Part shown: piece by piece, positions 26,827-34,956 of the stretch
Position numbering within the stretch: the first letter of the stretch is position 1
Layout of the letters: the number at the start of each line of letters is the position of its first letter
From: Chryseobacterium scophthalmum
GTDB lineage: Bacteria > Bacteroidota > Bacteroidia > Flavobacteriales > Weeksellaceae
Length of the DNA: 64,000 nucleotides
Assembly: GCF_900143185.1 (NCBI RefSeq)
Contig: NZ_FSRQ01000001.1
Coordinates: 1,922,001-1,986,000 of the forward strand
Reading direction: 5' to 3'
The notes under the pieces: generated by a model
Databases searched by the model: none
What the model was told of the DNA's origin: nothing
Seen by the model: the letters and a program-made list of their open reading frames with translations, nothing else
Translations under genes and position numbers: made by a program

Positions 26827-28101
26827 ATGTACAATTATATTAGTGCAGAAGAAGCTGTATATACTGTAAAAAGCGGAAACCGTGTATTCTTTCATGGAAG
26901 TGCATGTACTCCGAATCATTTAATTGACGAATTAGCAAGACAGTCGCACCGTGTTGATAATGTAGAAATTGTTTCCATTACACAACAGGGAAATGTAGAA
27001 GTTGCAAAACCTGAATACAAAGACAAGTTTTTCGTTAATTCTTTATTTGTTTCCACACCGGTAAGAGATGCCGTAAATTCTGACAGAGGAGATTTTGTTC
27101 CTGTTTTTTTAAGTGAAATTCCGATTCTTTTCAGAAAAAACATTTTAACGCTTGATGTAGCATTTATTACAGTTTCTCCGCCCGACAAACATGGTTTTTG
27201 TACATTGGGAACTTCTGTGGATGTTGCAAGAGCTGCAGTCGATACTGCTCAAACAATTGTCGCCATCGTTAATCCTTTGATGCCGAGAACGCACGGCGAC
27301 GGAATGATTCACATCAGTAAAATTCATAAACTGGTTTGGCACGAAGAAGAACTTCCAACCGTTGATTACGGAGCAAAAGTAGGTCCGGATGAAATGTTGG
27401 TGGGTAAAAATGTTGCTGAGTTAATTGATGATAAATCTACACTTCAAATGGGAATTGGAACTATTCCCGATGCCGTTTTAAAATGTTTAGGAAATCACAA
27501 AGATCTTGGTGTTCATACCGAAATGCTCAGCGACGGAGTGATTGATTTAATTAAAAACGACGTTATCAACAATAAATATAAAGGTTATCACAATAATAAA
27601 ACCATTACAAGTTTCTGTTTCGGAACTAAAAAATTGTACGATTACGTAGATGATAATACTGTTTTTGCATTCAATGATGTAAGTGCTGTGAATTTTCCGA
27701 TCAATATCATGAGAAACAAAAAAATGGTTGCCATTAATTCTGCTATTGAAATTGATCTCACCGGACAAGTTTGTGCCGATTCTATCGGAACAATGCAATA
27801 CAGCGGAATCGGTGGACAAATGGATTTTATGAGAGGTGCAGCTTTAAGCGAAGACGGAAAACCGATCATCGCCATCACTTCAAGAACAAAAAAAGGAATT
27901 TCCAGAATTGTACCTTTCCTAAAACAAGGAGCGGGTGTTGTAACCACAAGAGGTCATATCCATTGGGTCGTAACAGAATACGGAAGCGTTTATTTATATG
28001 GAAAAAATCTTCGCCAGAGAGCTCAGGAATTAATCAGTATTGCACATCCTGATGACCGAGAAATGCTGGAAAGAGCAGCTTATGAGAGGTTTAAACATTA
28101 A
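26827..28101 (+). CDS. Acetyl-CoA hydrolase/transferase family protein
   Basis: A protein of 424 residues, a class I CoA-transferase of the acetyl-CoA hydrolase/4-hydroxybutyrate CoA-transferase type. Visible are VFFHGSACTPNHLIDEL at the N-terminal domain and GIGTIPDAVLKCLGNHKDL followed by GVHTEMLSDGVIDL, which contains the catalytic Glu. The C-terminal domain has AINSAIEIDLTGQVCADS and GIGGQMDFMRGA. It moves CoA between carboxylates such as acetate or acetoacetate. Lying between hmgA and hppD, it may activate the acetoacetate released by fumarylacetoacetase; that link is inference from position only. Confidence 0.87.
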   Translation: MYNYISAEEAVYTVKSGNRVFFHGSACTPNHLIDELARQSHRVDNVEIVSITQQGNVEVAKPEYKDKFFVNSLFVSTPVRDAVNSDRGDFVPVFLSEIPILFRKNILTLDVAFITVSPPDKHGFCTLGTSVDVARAAVDTAQTIVAIVNPLMPRTHGDGMIHISKIHKLVWHEEELPTVDYGAKVGPDEMLVGKNVAELIDDKSTLQMGIGTIPDAVLKCLGNHKDLGVHTEMLSDGVIDLIKNDVINNKYKGYHNNKTITSFCFGTKKLYDYVDDNTVFAFNDVSAVNFPINIMRNKKMVAINSAIEIDLTGQVCADSIGTMQYSGIGGQMDFMRGAALSEDGKPIIAITSRTKKGISRIVPFLKQGAGVVTTRGHIHWVVTEYGSVYLYGKNLRQRAQELISIAHPDDREMLERAAYERFKH

Positions 28102-28163
28102 AAAAATAAAAAATATAGCTTTTCAAACTAAAAAAGTTCTTACATTTAAGTAAAATAACCATG

Positions 28164-28197
28164 AAGTTTTTGGCAATCGTTTTGCCAAAAACTTTTG
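28164..28197 (+). terminator. Terminator after the CoA-transferase gene
   Basis: AAGTTTTTGGCA and TGCCAAAAACTT, a perfect 12-bp stem with a 7-nt loop, then TT. Confidence 0.7.
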
Positions 28198-28218
28198 TTA
28201 TATATAAATAGTACACAA

Positions 28219-29001
28219 ATGAAGACGATTTACAATTCTATAAAAGAAAAAGTTGCAAAACATCCGAAAATTCAAGATTCAGTTTTAGGAACAGTAAATG
28301 AATGGAAAAGGAGTCATTATATCATTCTTTCAGAAATCATTAAAGAAGAATTAGCATCATCTGAAGAACTCAAAAACGATAAACGGTTTGAGTTGGGAAA
28401 TACAATTTCGCACATTACTTTACAGCGTTTTTTTGAAAGCGATTATCAAGATAAAACACACAATGATCTACGTTTTTTAAAAACACTTGATAAAATATGT
28501 ATTTTTTTAGGCTTTAAAGACCTCAACTCATACATTCATGATATTAAAGAACACCAAGTACTTGAAGAAAAGGTAAACAGCGATGTTTTTTCAGTAGACA
28601 TTGTGTATCAATACTGTACAGCAGTTTTCGAATTATATAAAAATTTCCCTACCTTAAAATTAGACTTGTTCAAGGATTGGGTATTCGACAATTCCCCTTT
28701 TCTTGAGAGAGCTTCAGCATTCAGTAAAGAACTTTGCGATAGACAGTTTGAACTTGTTACCAAAAATAATCGTTCAAATTTTGAAATATTTGATGTAAAT
28801 ATTATAACAGACGATCCTGATAAAAAGATTCTTGAAACTCAGGAGTTCTGGAATCTCCTCTTCAAAGCTGGAGAAACCGGAGAAGAGCACTTTGTGAACC
28901 AGCTCAACACCCAAATTTATTTTATCCGTAAAATAGATAACGTGTGGAAAATATGGGATAATTACAACCCAGATGCAGGAAGATTAAATAATAAAAAATG
29001 A
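28219..29001 (+). CDS. Possible transcriptional regulator or signalling protein, Bacteroidota type
   Basis: A protein of 260 residues from the ATG at 28219. I do not recognise a named family. Residues ~45-100 follow a pattern I associate with many Bacteroidota proteins that have a degenerate HTH at the N-terminus: IS.ITLQRFFES, a linker, then LRFLKTLDKICIFLGFKDLNSYI. The rest is a mixed alpha/beta domain ending in FIRKIDNVWKIWDNYNP, which resembles an NTF2-like pocket. It sits between the CoA-transferase and hppD genes and ends at a hairpin. A regulatory role in aromatic amino acid catabolism is possible but unproven. Confidence 0.55.
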   Translation: MKTIYNSIKEKVAKHPKIQDSVLGTVNEWKRSHYIILSEIIKEELASSEELKNDKRFELGNTISHITLQRFFESDYQDKTHNDLRFLKTLDKICIFLGFKDLNSYIHDIKEHQVLEEKVNSDVFSVDIVYQYCTAVFELYKNFPTLKLDLFKDWVFDNSPFLERASAFSKELCDRQFELVTKNNRSNFEIFDVNIITDDPDKKILETQEFWNLLFKAGETGEEHFVNQLNTQIYFIRKIDNVWKIWDNYNPDAGRLNNKK

Positions 29002-29024
29002 AAGCCGTAAATAATTACGGCTTT
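29001..29024 (+). terminator. Hairpin after the 28219 gene
   Basis: AAAGCCGTAA and TTACGGCTTT form a perfect 10-bp stem overlapping the stop codon. The T-run after it is poor, so termination is uncertain. Confidence 0.5.
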
Positions 29025-29231
29025 CTGTGTTTGAAATAATTTTATTTTCTGCATGTTGTATCTTTAACAAATGTAGAATAAATAACAAAATAACAATAAA
29101 CTTATCTATACTTAAACAAACTTTAATTTTAGTTAAAAATAAGACAATCGGTTGCATAACGATTTTGTTTTTAATTATTTACAGGAATTTTGTAATTTGC
29201 AAGCCATTAAATAAAAGTAAAAATAGAAAAT

Positions 29232-30362
29232 ATGTCAACACTTACATTTGCCGAAAAAATTGCTCAAGCTGAGAATTTTTTACCAATTAATGGTACAGAT
29301 TACATCGAATTTTATGTAGGAAACGCTAAGCAAGCGGCTCATTACTATAAAACAGCATTTGGATTTCAGTCTGTTGCTTATGCAGGTCCTGAAACAGGAG
29401 TAAGAGATCGTGCATCTTATGTTCTACAGCAAGGAAAAATCAGATTGATTCTTACAACAGGTTTAAAGTCTGATTCTCCAATTAATGAGCATGTAAAAAA
29501 ACACGGTGATGGTGTTAAAATTTTGGCACTTTGGGTAGATGATGCGTATGCAGCTTTTGAAGAAACTACTAAAAGAGGCGGAAAACCATATTTAGAGCCT
29601 ACAACATTAACTGACGAACACGGTGAAGTAAGAATGTCCGGAATTTACACATACGGAGAAACTGTTCACATGTTTATCGAAAGAAAAAATTATACAGGTC
29701 CTTTCATGCCTGGTTACGAAAAATGGGAAAGTGCTTACCAACCTGAAGAAGCTGGTCTATTATATGTTGATCACTGTGTAGGAAATGTAGACTGGGACAG
29801 AATGATTCCTACCGTTGAATGGTACGAAAAAGTAATGGGATTTGTAAACATCCTTTCTTTTGACGACAAGCAGATCAACACAGAATATTCTGCTTTGATG
29901 TCTAAAGTAATGTCAAACGGAAACGGTTTTGCAAAATTCCCGATTAACGAGCCTGCGGAAGGTAAAAAGAAATCTCAGGTTGAAGAATATTTAGATTTCT
30001 ACGAAGGTGAAGGTGTGCAGCACATTGCTGTTGCAACAAAAGATATTATTCATACCGTAACTGAGTTGAAAAAACGTGGTGTAGAATTCCTTTCTGCTCC
30101 ACCGGAAGCTTACTACGACATGGTTCCTGAAAGAGTTGGTCACATTGACGAAGATCTTAAAAAACTTCAGGATTTAGGAATTCTTATTGACCATGACGAA
30201 GAAGGTTACTTACTTCAGATCTTCACAAAACCTGTAGAAGACCGTCCTACTCTATTCTTCGAAATCATTGAAAGACACGGTGCACAAAGTTTTGGTGCAG
30301 GTAACTTCAAAGCATTGTTCGAAGCATTAGAAAGAGAGCAGGAAAAAAGAGGAAATCTTTAA
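29232..30362 (+). CDS. hppD: 4-hydroxyphenylpyruvate dioxygenase
   Basis: A protein of 376 residues made of two vicinal-oxygen-chelate domains. The iron-binding facial triad is visible in the second domain: His in LYVDHCVGNVD (near 179), His in GEGVQHIAVAT (near 260) and Glu in LFFEIIERHG (near 350). The enzyme converts 4-hydroxyphenylpyruvate to homogentisate, the substrate of hmgA upstream. It starts at an ATG in a 230-nt spacer with AT-rich sequence and only a near-match -7 box (GTAATTTG). Its terminator separates it from the next gene. Confidence 0.95.
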   Translation: MSTLTFAEKIAQAENFLPINGTDYIEFYVGNAKQAAHYYKTAFGFQSVAYAGPETGVRDRASYVLQQGKIRLILTTGLKSDSPINEHVKKHGDGVKILALWVDDAYAAFEETTKRGGKPYLEPTTLTDEHGEVRMSGIYTYGETVHMFIERKNYTGPFMPGYEKWESAYQPEEAGLLYVDHCVGNVDWDRMIPTVEWYEKVMGFVNILSFDDKQINTEYSALMSKVMSNGNGFAKFPINEPAEGKKKSQVEEYLDFYEGEGVQHIAVATKDIIHTVTELKKRGVEFLSAPPEAYYDMVPERVGHIDEDLKKLQDLGILIDHDEEGYLLQIFTKPVEDRPTLFFEIIERHGAQSFGAGNFKALFEALEREQEKRGNL

Positions 30363-30381
30363 TCTAAAATAATAAATACAG

Positions 30382-30419
30382 AGTTTTGTCAGGATGCAGA
30401 TCTTGACAAAACTTTTTTA
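30382..30419 (+). terminator. Terminator of hppD
   Basis: AGTTTTGTCA and TGACAAAACT arms around a 12-nt loop, then TTTTTTAT. Confidence 0.8.
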
Positions 30420-30433
30420 TAAAACACAGTATT

Positions 30434-30913
30434 ATGATCAAATTTTTCAGCGGATTGCTCCTCATTGGAACAAGTTTTTTTGCAAACGCACAATACGGAA
30501 CTTTAGATGCTATTCTCACCAAACTTGAGGAAAGAAAAGGTATTAATCAAAATTTAAGCGATGTAAATATTGATGACAAAAAATTTGTTTTGATAAAAGA
30601 CCTGCCCGATCACACAGAAAGAAATTTCATTGTGATAAAAGGTCAGAAAGCAACGTATGTCGAAATATTTGACGATAAAGCCACTGGTGAAAGTACTTCT
30701 AATGTTTTTTCCGGCGACATTGTAAGAAGCAGAAAAAATATCATTTCACTGAGAGCCGATTTGCTTGAAAACAAAAAAGTTCCGATTCCCGTTACCAAAA
30801 CACTGTTACTGACAAGACAGGATAATATTTTATACCTTATCGACGTCAACAATAAAGACAGATGGATTGACGAAGAATCCTTTTCCAAAGCGAAGATTAA
30901 AGCTAAAAAGTAA
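30434..30913 (+). CDS. Exported protein of unknown function
   Basis: A protein of 159 residues with a Sec signal peptide (SFFANAQ). The mature part begins YGTLDAILTKLEERKGINQ and continues as a basic, beta-rich domain (FIVIKGQKATYVEIFDD, TLLLTRQDNILYLID) with no Cys or catalytic motif. It lies between hppD and fahA with its own spacing (71 and 45 nt), so it may be part of the fahA transcript. I do not recognise a family; a periplasmic role is all that the signal peptide supports. Confidence 0.7.
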   Translation: MIKFFSGLLLIGTSFFANAQYGTLDAILTKLEERKGINQNLSDVNIDDKKFVLIKDLPDHTERNFIVIKGQKATYVEIFDDKATGESTSNVFSGDIVRSRKNIISLRADLLENKKVPIPVTKTLLLTRQDNILYLIDVNNKDRWIDEESFSKAKIKAKK

Positions 30914-30958
30914 AATCAGTATTGGTTTTATTCTAATCTAAATTAAATTACAAAAATT

Positions 30959-32206
30959 ATGAAATCATTTGTAGAATATTCATCAAATTCAGACTTTTCA
31001 ATCCACAATATTCCTTTCGGAGTAACTGTTTTCAATAAAGAATTCATAGGATGTTGTACAAGAATCGGAGATCAGATTATAGATCTTGCAACCCTGTATG
31101 ATCTTGGTTACTTTGAAGATATCGAAGGTCTTGATGACAATATTTTTGAAGCATACACTTTAAATGAATTTATTGAACTTGGAAAACCTGTAACCAACGC
31201 CGTACGTCTTAAAATACAGGAATTATTGCTTGAAGGTTCTATTTTATCTAAAGATGAAAAAACCATTGAAGAAGCATTTTACGATGTAGATCAGGTAAAA
31301 ATGATGATGCCTGTTCACATTCCAAATTACACTGATTTCTACAGCAGCATTGAGCACGCAACCAACGTTGGGAAAATGTTCAGAGATCCGGCAAATGCAC
31401 TACTTCCAAACTGGAAACATTTACCGGTAGGTTATCACGGAAGAGCTTCATCAATTGTGGTTTCAGGAACAGAAATCAACCGTCCAAAAGGTCAGATGAA
31501 ACCTGCAGATGCAGACAAGCCTGTTTTCGGACCTTGCAAACAATTGGATTTTGAATTGGAAATGGCATTTATTGTCAATAAAAATACCGAAATGGGCGAA
31601 AGTATCTCTACAAAAGATGCCGAAGACGCTATTTTCGGAATGGTCGTTTTCAACGACTGGTCTGCAAGAGATATTCAATCTTGGGAATACGTTCCGTTGG
31701 GACCATTTTTGGCGAAAAATTTCGGGTCATCAGTTTCTCCATGGGTAGTTACTTTGGAAGCTTTAGAGCCATTTAAAACCGCTTCTCCAACACAAGATCC
31801 TGAAGTTTTGGATTATTTAAAATTTGAAGGTGACAAAAATTACGATATCAATTTAGAAGTTTATTTACAGCCTGAAAACGGTGAAGAAAACCTAATTTCT
31901 GAAAGCAACTACAAACACATGTACTGGAACATGACCCAACAATTGGCTCATCACACGGTAAATGGTTGCAACGTAGAAGTTGGTGACCTATACGCAAGCG
32001 GAACTATTTCAGGAAGCGATCCAAAATCTTTCGGTTCTATGCTTGAATTAACCTGGAGAGGACAAAACCCAATTCAGCTAAGCAACGGACAGGAAAGAAA
32101 ATTCATCGACGATAATGATATTGTAACTATGAAAGCTTGGGCTGAAAAAGACGGCGTTAGAGTTGGTTTTGGTGAGGTTGCTGGAAAAATCATTCCGACT
32201 AAATAA
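30959..32206 (+). CDS. fahA: Fumarylacetoacetase
   Basis: A protein of 415 residues with the N-terminal SH3-like domain and C-terminal FAH fold. Recognisable segments are DFYSSIEHATNVGKMFRD near residue 124, HLPVGYHGRASSIVVSG near 152, metal-site FNDWSARDIQSWEY near 232 and SGTISGSDPKSFGSMLEL near 345. It hydrolyses fumarylacetoacetate to fumarate and acetoacetate, the last step of tyrosine breakdown. With hmgA and hppD it nearly completes the pathway. No maleylacetoacetate isomerase gene is seen in the window. The next gene begins beyond a 25-bp inverted-repeat arm that starts 10 nt after the stop. Confidence 0.94.
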   Translation: MKSFVEYSSNSDFSIHNIPFGVTVFNKEFIGCCTRIGDQIIDLATLYDLGYFEDIEGLDDNIFEAYTLNEFIELGKPVTNAVRLKIQELLLEGSILSKDEKTIEEAFYDVDQVKMMMPVHIPNYTDFYSSIEHATNVGKMFRDPANALLPNWKHLPVGYHGRASSIVVSGTEINRPKGQMKPADADKPVFGPCKQLDFELEMAFIVNKNTEMGESISTKDAEDAIFGMVVFNDWSARDIQSWEYVPLGPFLAKNFGSSVSPWVVTLEALEPFKTASPTQDPEVLDYLKFEGDKNYDINLEVYLQPENGEENLISESNYKHMYWNMTQQLAHHTVNGCNVEVGDLYASGTISGSDPKSFGSMLELTWRGQNPIQLSNGQERKFIDDNDIVTMKAWAEKDGVRVGFGEVAGKIIPTK

Positions 32207-32215
32207 TTAAATCTC

Positions 32216-32771
32216 AACCACAAAAGTCACAAAAGTTTTTTAACATTTAAAGCTTCATAATTTTCCGATAAAGTTCACAAAACTTTATGCTAATTTGTAA
32301 AATAACACACAAATGATAACACAATCATACTTAACAGATTTGACATACAAAATCAATGGAGCTTGTATTGAAGTTCATAAAATTTTGGGTGCTGGTTTGC
32401 TTGAAAGTGTTTATCATAAATGCTTGGAAGAAGAATTCAAATTAAGAAATATCAACTTTAAATCTGAGTTTAAAGTACCTATCGTTTATAAAGGAAAAGA
32501 AATTAACTGTGATTTCTTTTGTGACTTTTTAGTGGAAGATTTAATCGTAATTGAATTAAAAGCAGTTTCAGAACTACATGAAATTCATCGTGCTCAAGTT
32601 TTAAATTATATTAATTTAATGAAAAAACCCAAAGGCATATTAGTAAATTTTAATGTAAAAAATCTCTATCATCAAGGGCACGAAACCTTCGTAAATAAAT
32701 ATTACGATATGCTTTTTTGATCTTAAAAGATTCTAATTATTTACTTAAAAACTTTTGTGACTTTTGTGGTT
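32216..32771. mobile_element. Putative GxxExxY cassette bounded by perfect 25-bp inverted repeats
   Basis: The arms at 32216-32240 and 32747-32771 are perfect reverse complements over 25 bp. The left arm starts AACCACAAAAGTCAC and contains CACAAAAGT twice. They enclose 506 bp that hold a single gene. The unit begins 10 nt after the fahA stop and ends 12 nt before the flavin reductase start, so it fills the intergenic space exactly. I see no clear target-site duplication and no transposase. Whether it moves is inference. Confidence 0.5.
32313..32720 (+). CDS. GxxExxY family protein, PD-(D/E)XK nuclease-like
   Basis: A protein of 135 residues with the name-giving motif GLLESVY near residue 30 and a nuclease-like core: CDFFCDFLVED, then LIVIELKAV, i.e. 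D followed by E-x-K about 70-90 residues in. The C-terminal HRAQVLNYINLM and GILVNFN segments are also typical. GxxExxY proteins occur in many copies in some Bacteroidota and have no proven function; the PD-(D/E)XK pattern suggests nucleic-acid cleavage. It interrupts the tyrosine-degradation group and is enclosed by perfect 25-bp inverted repeats, suggesting a mobile or inserted cassette. Confidence 0.85.
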   Translation: MITQSYLTDLTYKINGACIEVHKILGAGLLESVYHKCLEEEFKLRNINFKSEFKVPIVYKGKEINCDFFCDFLVEDLIVIELKAVSELHEIHRAQVLNYINLMKKPKGILVNFNVKNLYHQGHETFVNKYYDMLF

Positions 32772-32782
32772 AAATATAAACA

Positions 32783-33604
32783 ATGAAAACAGTAATTCCA
32801 TCCGAAATAACTCCTGTACAACTACAAACAATAATGCAGACTGCCGTTTCACCACGTCCAATCGCATTAGCTTCTACAGTTGATAAAAATGGAGAAATCA
32901 ATTTATCGCCATTCAGTTTCTTCAATATGTTCAGCACGGTTCCTCCGATTTTGATTTTTTCACCATCGAGAAGAGTACGCGACAATACTACAAAACATAC
33001 TTTAGAAAATGTTTTGGAAACTTCGGAAGTAGTGATCGGAACCGTTAATTTTCCAATTGTACAACAGATTTCTTTAGCGTCTACAGAATATGGTGACGGA
33101 GTGAACGAATTCATCAAGTCCGGACTAACGATGAAAGATGCCGATTTGGTTACACCTAAATTAATCGAAGAATGTCCTGTTAATTTTGAATGCAAGGTTT
33201 TAGAAGTAAGATCTTTAGGAGACCAGGGAGGTGCGGGAAATTTGGTCATTTGTGAAGTACAGAAGATCCACATCCGAGAAGAATATCTGAATGAAGAAGG
33301 AAACCTGGATCAGAAAAAACTAGATATGGTTGCACGCCTTGGTGGAAATTGGTATTCTAGAAATAATGAAAATAATCTTTTTGAAGTCCCAAAACCATTG
33401 GTTACGAAAGGAATTGGATTTGATTTACTTCCGGATGCTATAAAACTTAGCAAAGTGTTTACCGGAAATGATTTAGGTATGTTAGCTAATGTAGAAGTTT
33501 TACCTTCTGAAACTTGTCATAACGACGAAAACATTCATTTGGAAGCTCAAAAATTATTATTAGATAGTAAAATTGAAGAAGCCTGGAAAATTTTGATTAA
33601 ATAA
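32783..33604 (+). CDS. Flavin reductase family protein (FMN-binding split barrel)
   Basis: A protein of 273 residues with the DIM6/NTAB-type flavin reductase domain: TAVSPRPIALASTVDKNGEINLSPFSFFNM (split here by residues 25-55), then FSPSRRVRDNTTKHTLENV and a GTVNFP strand. It binds FMN and probably reduces flavin for an oxygenase partner. The C-terminal ~80 residues (LDMVARLGGNWYSRN) are conserved in flavobacterial members near fahA. It lies downstream of fahA, from which the GxxExxY cassette separates it. A role in aromatic amino acid breakdown is inferred from position. Confidence 0.83.
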   Translation: MKTVIPSEITPVQLQTIMQTAVSPRPIALASTVDKNGEINLSPFSFFNMFSTVPPILIFSPSRRVRDNTTKHTLENVLETSEVVIGTVNFPIVQQISLASTEYGDGVNEFIKSGLTMKDADLVTPKLIEECPVNFECKVLEVRSLGDQGGAGNLVICEVQKIHIREEYLNEEGNLDQKKLDMVARLGGNWYSRNNENNLFEVPKPLVTKGIGFDLLPDAIKLSKVFTGNDLGMLANVEVLPSETCHNDENIHLEAQKLLLDSKIEEAWKILIK

Positions 33605-33620
33605 ATTTAGATTCAAATTA

Positions 33621-33655
33621 AAAGGAGTGAAAATTTTCACTCCTTTCTTTTATTT
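33621..33655. terminator. Bidirectional terminator between flavin reductase and bacteriocin-like genes
   Basis: AAAGGAGTGAAAA and TTTTCACTCCTTT arms, T-rich on both sides. Confidence 0.85.
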
Positions 33656-33669
33656 TTAAAACTGAATAC

Positions 33670-33885
33670 TTAGTAACAGCACTGCCAACGTCCATTAGCA
33701 TCTTGGCTTTGTGTACCAAAATTAGGAGATTGACATGGGGGCACAATGCATAAAATGCCTTGTCCATCACCAAGATAATTTTTGTAGCAGCCTGTTGCAC
33801 ATTGTATTGGTTCTAGACCTCCTACTCCTCCTGAGATACTTTTCTGAGCTGCTCTGCTTAATTTTTTTAAATTTGATTTTTTCAT
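33670..33885 (-). CDS. Bacteriocin-like peptide with double-glycine leader
   Basis: A protein of 71 residues. The N-terminus MKKSNLKKLSRAAQKSISGG is a typical double-glycine leader cut by peptidase-containing ABC exporters, predicted to release a core of about 51 residues. The core starts VGGLEPIQ and has six cysteines (CATGC, ILCIVPPC, WQCCY), suggesting disulfides. Chryseobacterium genomes carry many small genes of this leader type, called bacteriocin-like. No dedicated exporter, immunity or modification gene lies beside it. An antibacterial or signalling role is inference. The gene is monocistronic and convergent with the flavin reductase. Confidence 0.78.
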   Translation of the reverse strand: MKKSNLKKLSRAAQKSISGGVGGLEPIQCATGCYKNYLGDGQGILCIVPPCQSPNFGTQSQDANGRWQCCY

Positions 33886-33964
33886 AAAAATTTTTGTTTA
33901 ATGGTATTAATGTTTCACTAAAGTATGAAAATTATTAACATCAAAAATAATTTTAACAATAAAA

Positions 33965-34804
33965 TCAAATATTTTGTTTGATAAATTTAATAGACTTTTC
34001 AACAACTTCATTCAACCCTTTTGGTAGCGCATCATCTTCCCAAGGTTCTTTTGCGCCAAATGTATGGTTTGCATTTTCAATAAGATACAATTCTGAAGTT
34101 GGGTTTAAAATATGAAGATGTTCTGCATTTTTCACGTCAACACTTTCATCATTGGTTCCATGAATAATTAAAACCTGAGCTTTTGCCATTTCCATCGAAC
34201 GTTCTACATCAAAACGATACTCATCATTTTTAAAGTCTTCAAAAAACTGGAAATAATGGGGCATTTGCTGCTTTGTTCTTCCGTTCTGTACATAATAAAC
34301 TCCGTTTTCTTTCCATTTTTCAAAATTTTCTTTTGTAGGAAATCTTTCTAAAGTATCTACGCTTGCCAAAGTAATCAACCCGTTAATTCTTTCGTCTTCA
34401 CAGGTTTTAATAATAGAAATTCCTCCTCCGCGACTGTGACCGATTAATATTATTTTTTGGTCATCAATTTTTAGATCTTTAACGAAATGATCAATCACAA
34501 CATTTAAATCTGACAATTCTTTTGAATAATTATTATTTCCAAAAGCTTCCAGATCAGCAAAATTCTCAGGATCTTCAACGGTAGTTCCGTTATGCGAAAA
34601 ATTAAATTTAACAAAGAAAAAGCCTGCTTCTGCAAACTTTTCTGCCATTAAATTCCAGGCACCCCAGTCTTTATAGCCTTTATAACCATGAACAAAAATT
34701 ACCAAAGGTAGTGTCTCATTGGTTTCAGGGTAAAATGCATCTGCAAGGAAATCCTTGGTTTCAGGATTTGAGATGAGTATATTTTGATTTTTGATGATTT
34801 TCAT
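33965..34804 (-). CDS. Alpha/beta hydrolase (dienelactone hydrolase-like)
   Basis: A protein of 279 residues from the ATG at 34804; the frame could extend 17 codons upstream to 34855. Alpha/beta-hydrolase landmarks: oxyanion region VIFVHGYKGYKDWGAWN near residue 37, nucleophile elbow IGHSRGGG near 128, Asp in IIHGTNDESVD near 220 and His in ENANHTFG near 250. There is no signal peptide, so it acts in the cytoplasm. The substrate is unknown; small esters or peptides are likely. Confidence 0.83.
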   Translation of the reverse strand: MKIIKNQNILISNPETKDFLADAFYPETNETLPLVIFVHGYKGYKDWGAWNLMAEKFAEAGFFFVKFNFSHNGTTVEDPENFADLEAFGNNNYSKELSDLNVVIDHFVKDLKIDDQKIILIGHSRGGGISIIKTCEDERINGLITLASVDTLERFPTKENFEKWKENGVYYVQNGRTKQQMPHYFQFFEDFKNDEYRFDVERSMEMAKAQVLIIHGTNDESVDVKNAEHLHILNPTSELYLIENANHTFGAKEPWEDDALPKGLNEVVEKSIKFIKQNI

Positions 34805-34944
34805 GTATTTTATTTTTGAATTAATTGAATCCGACAAATATTTAATTTTCTGCAATTAGTCGAATCTTCAAGAGAAATATTTTAATTTAAACAAATTTTA
34901 AACCTAAAAATAGCACAAATAGAAATAAGCACAAAGGAAAACGT

Positions 34945-34952
34945 TATTTTTG
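34945..34952 (+). promoter_or_regulatory. Promoter -7 element directly before the HipA-like gene (leaderless)
   Basis: TATTTTTG ends 4 nt before the ATG at 34957, the same spacing as at 17361 and 47473. Confidence 0.5.
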
Positions 34953-34956
34953 CATT

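Noticed and set aside
29027..29272. Open frame before hppD
   Set aside because: Lies in a spacer of low complexity and runs out of frame into hppD; no recognisable protein features.
32207..32782. Classical insertion sequence around the GxxExxY gene
   Set aside because: No transposase motif and no clear target-site duplication next to the arms; kept only as a putative cassette.
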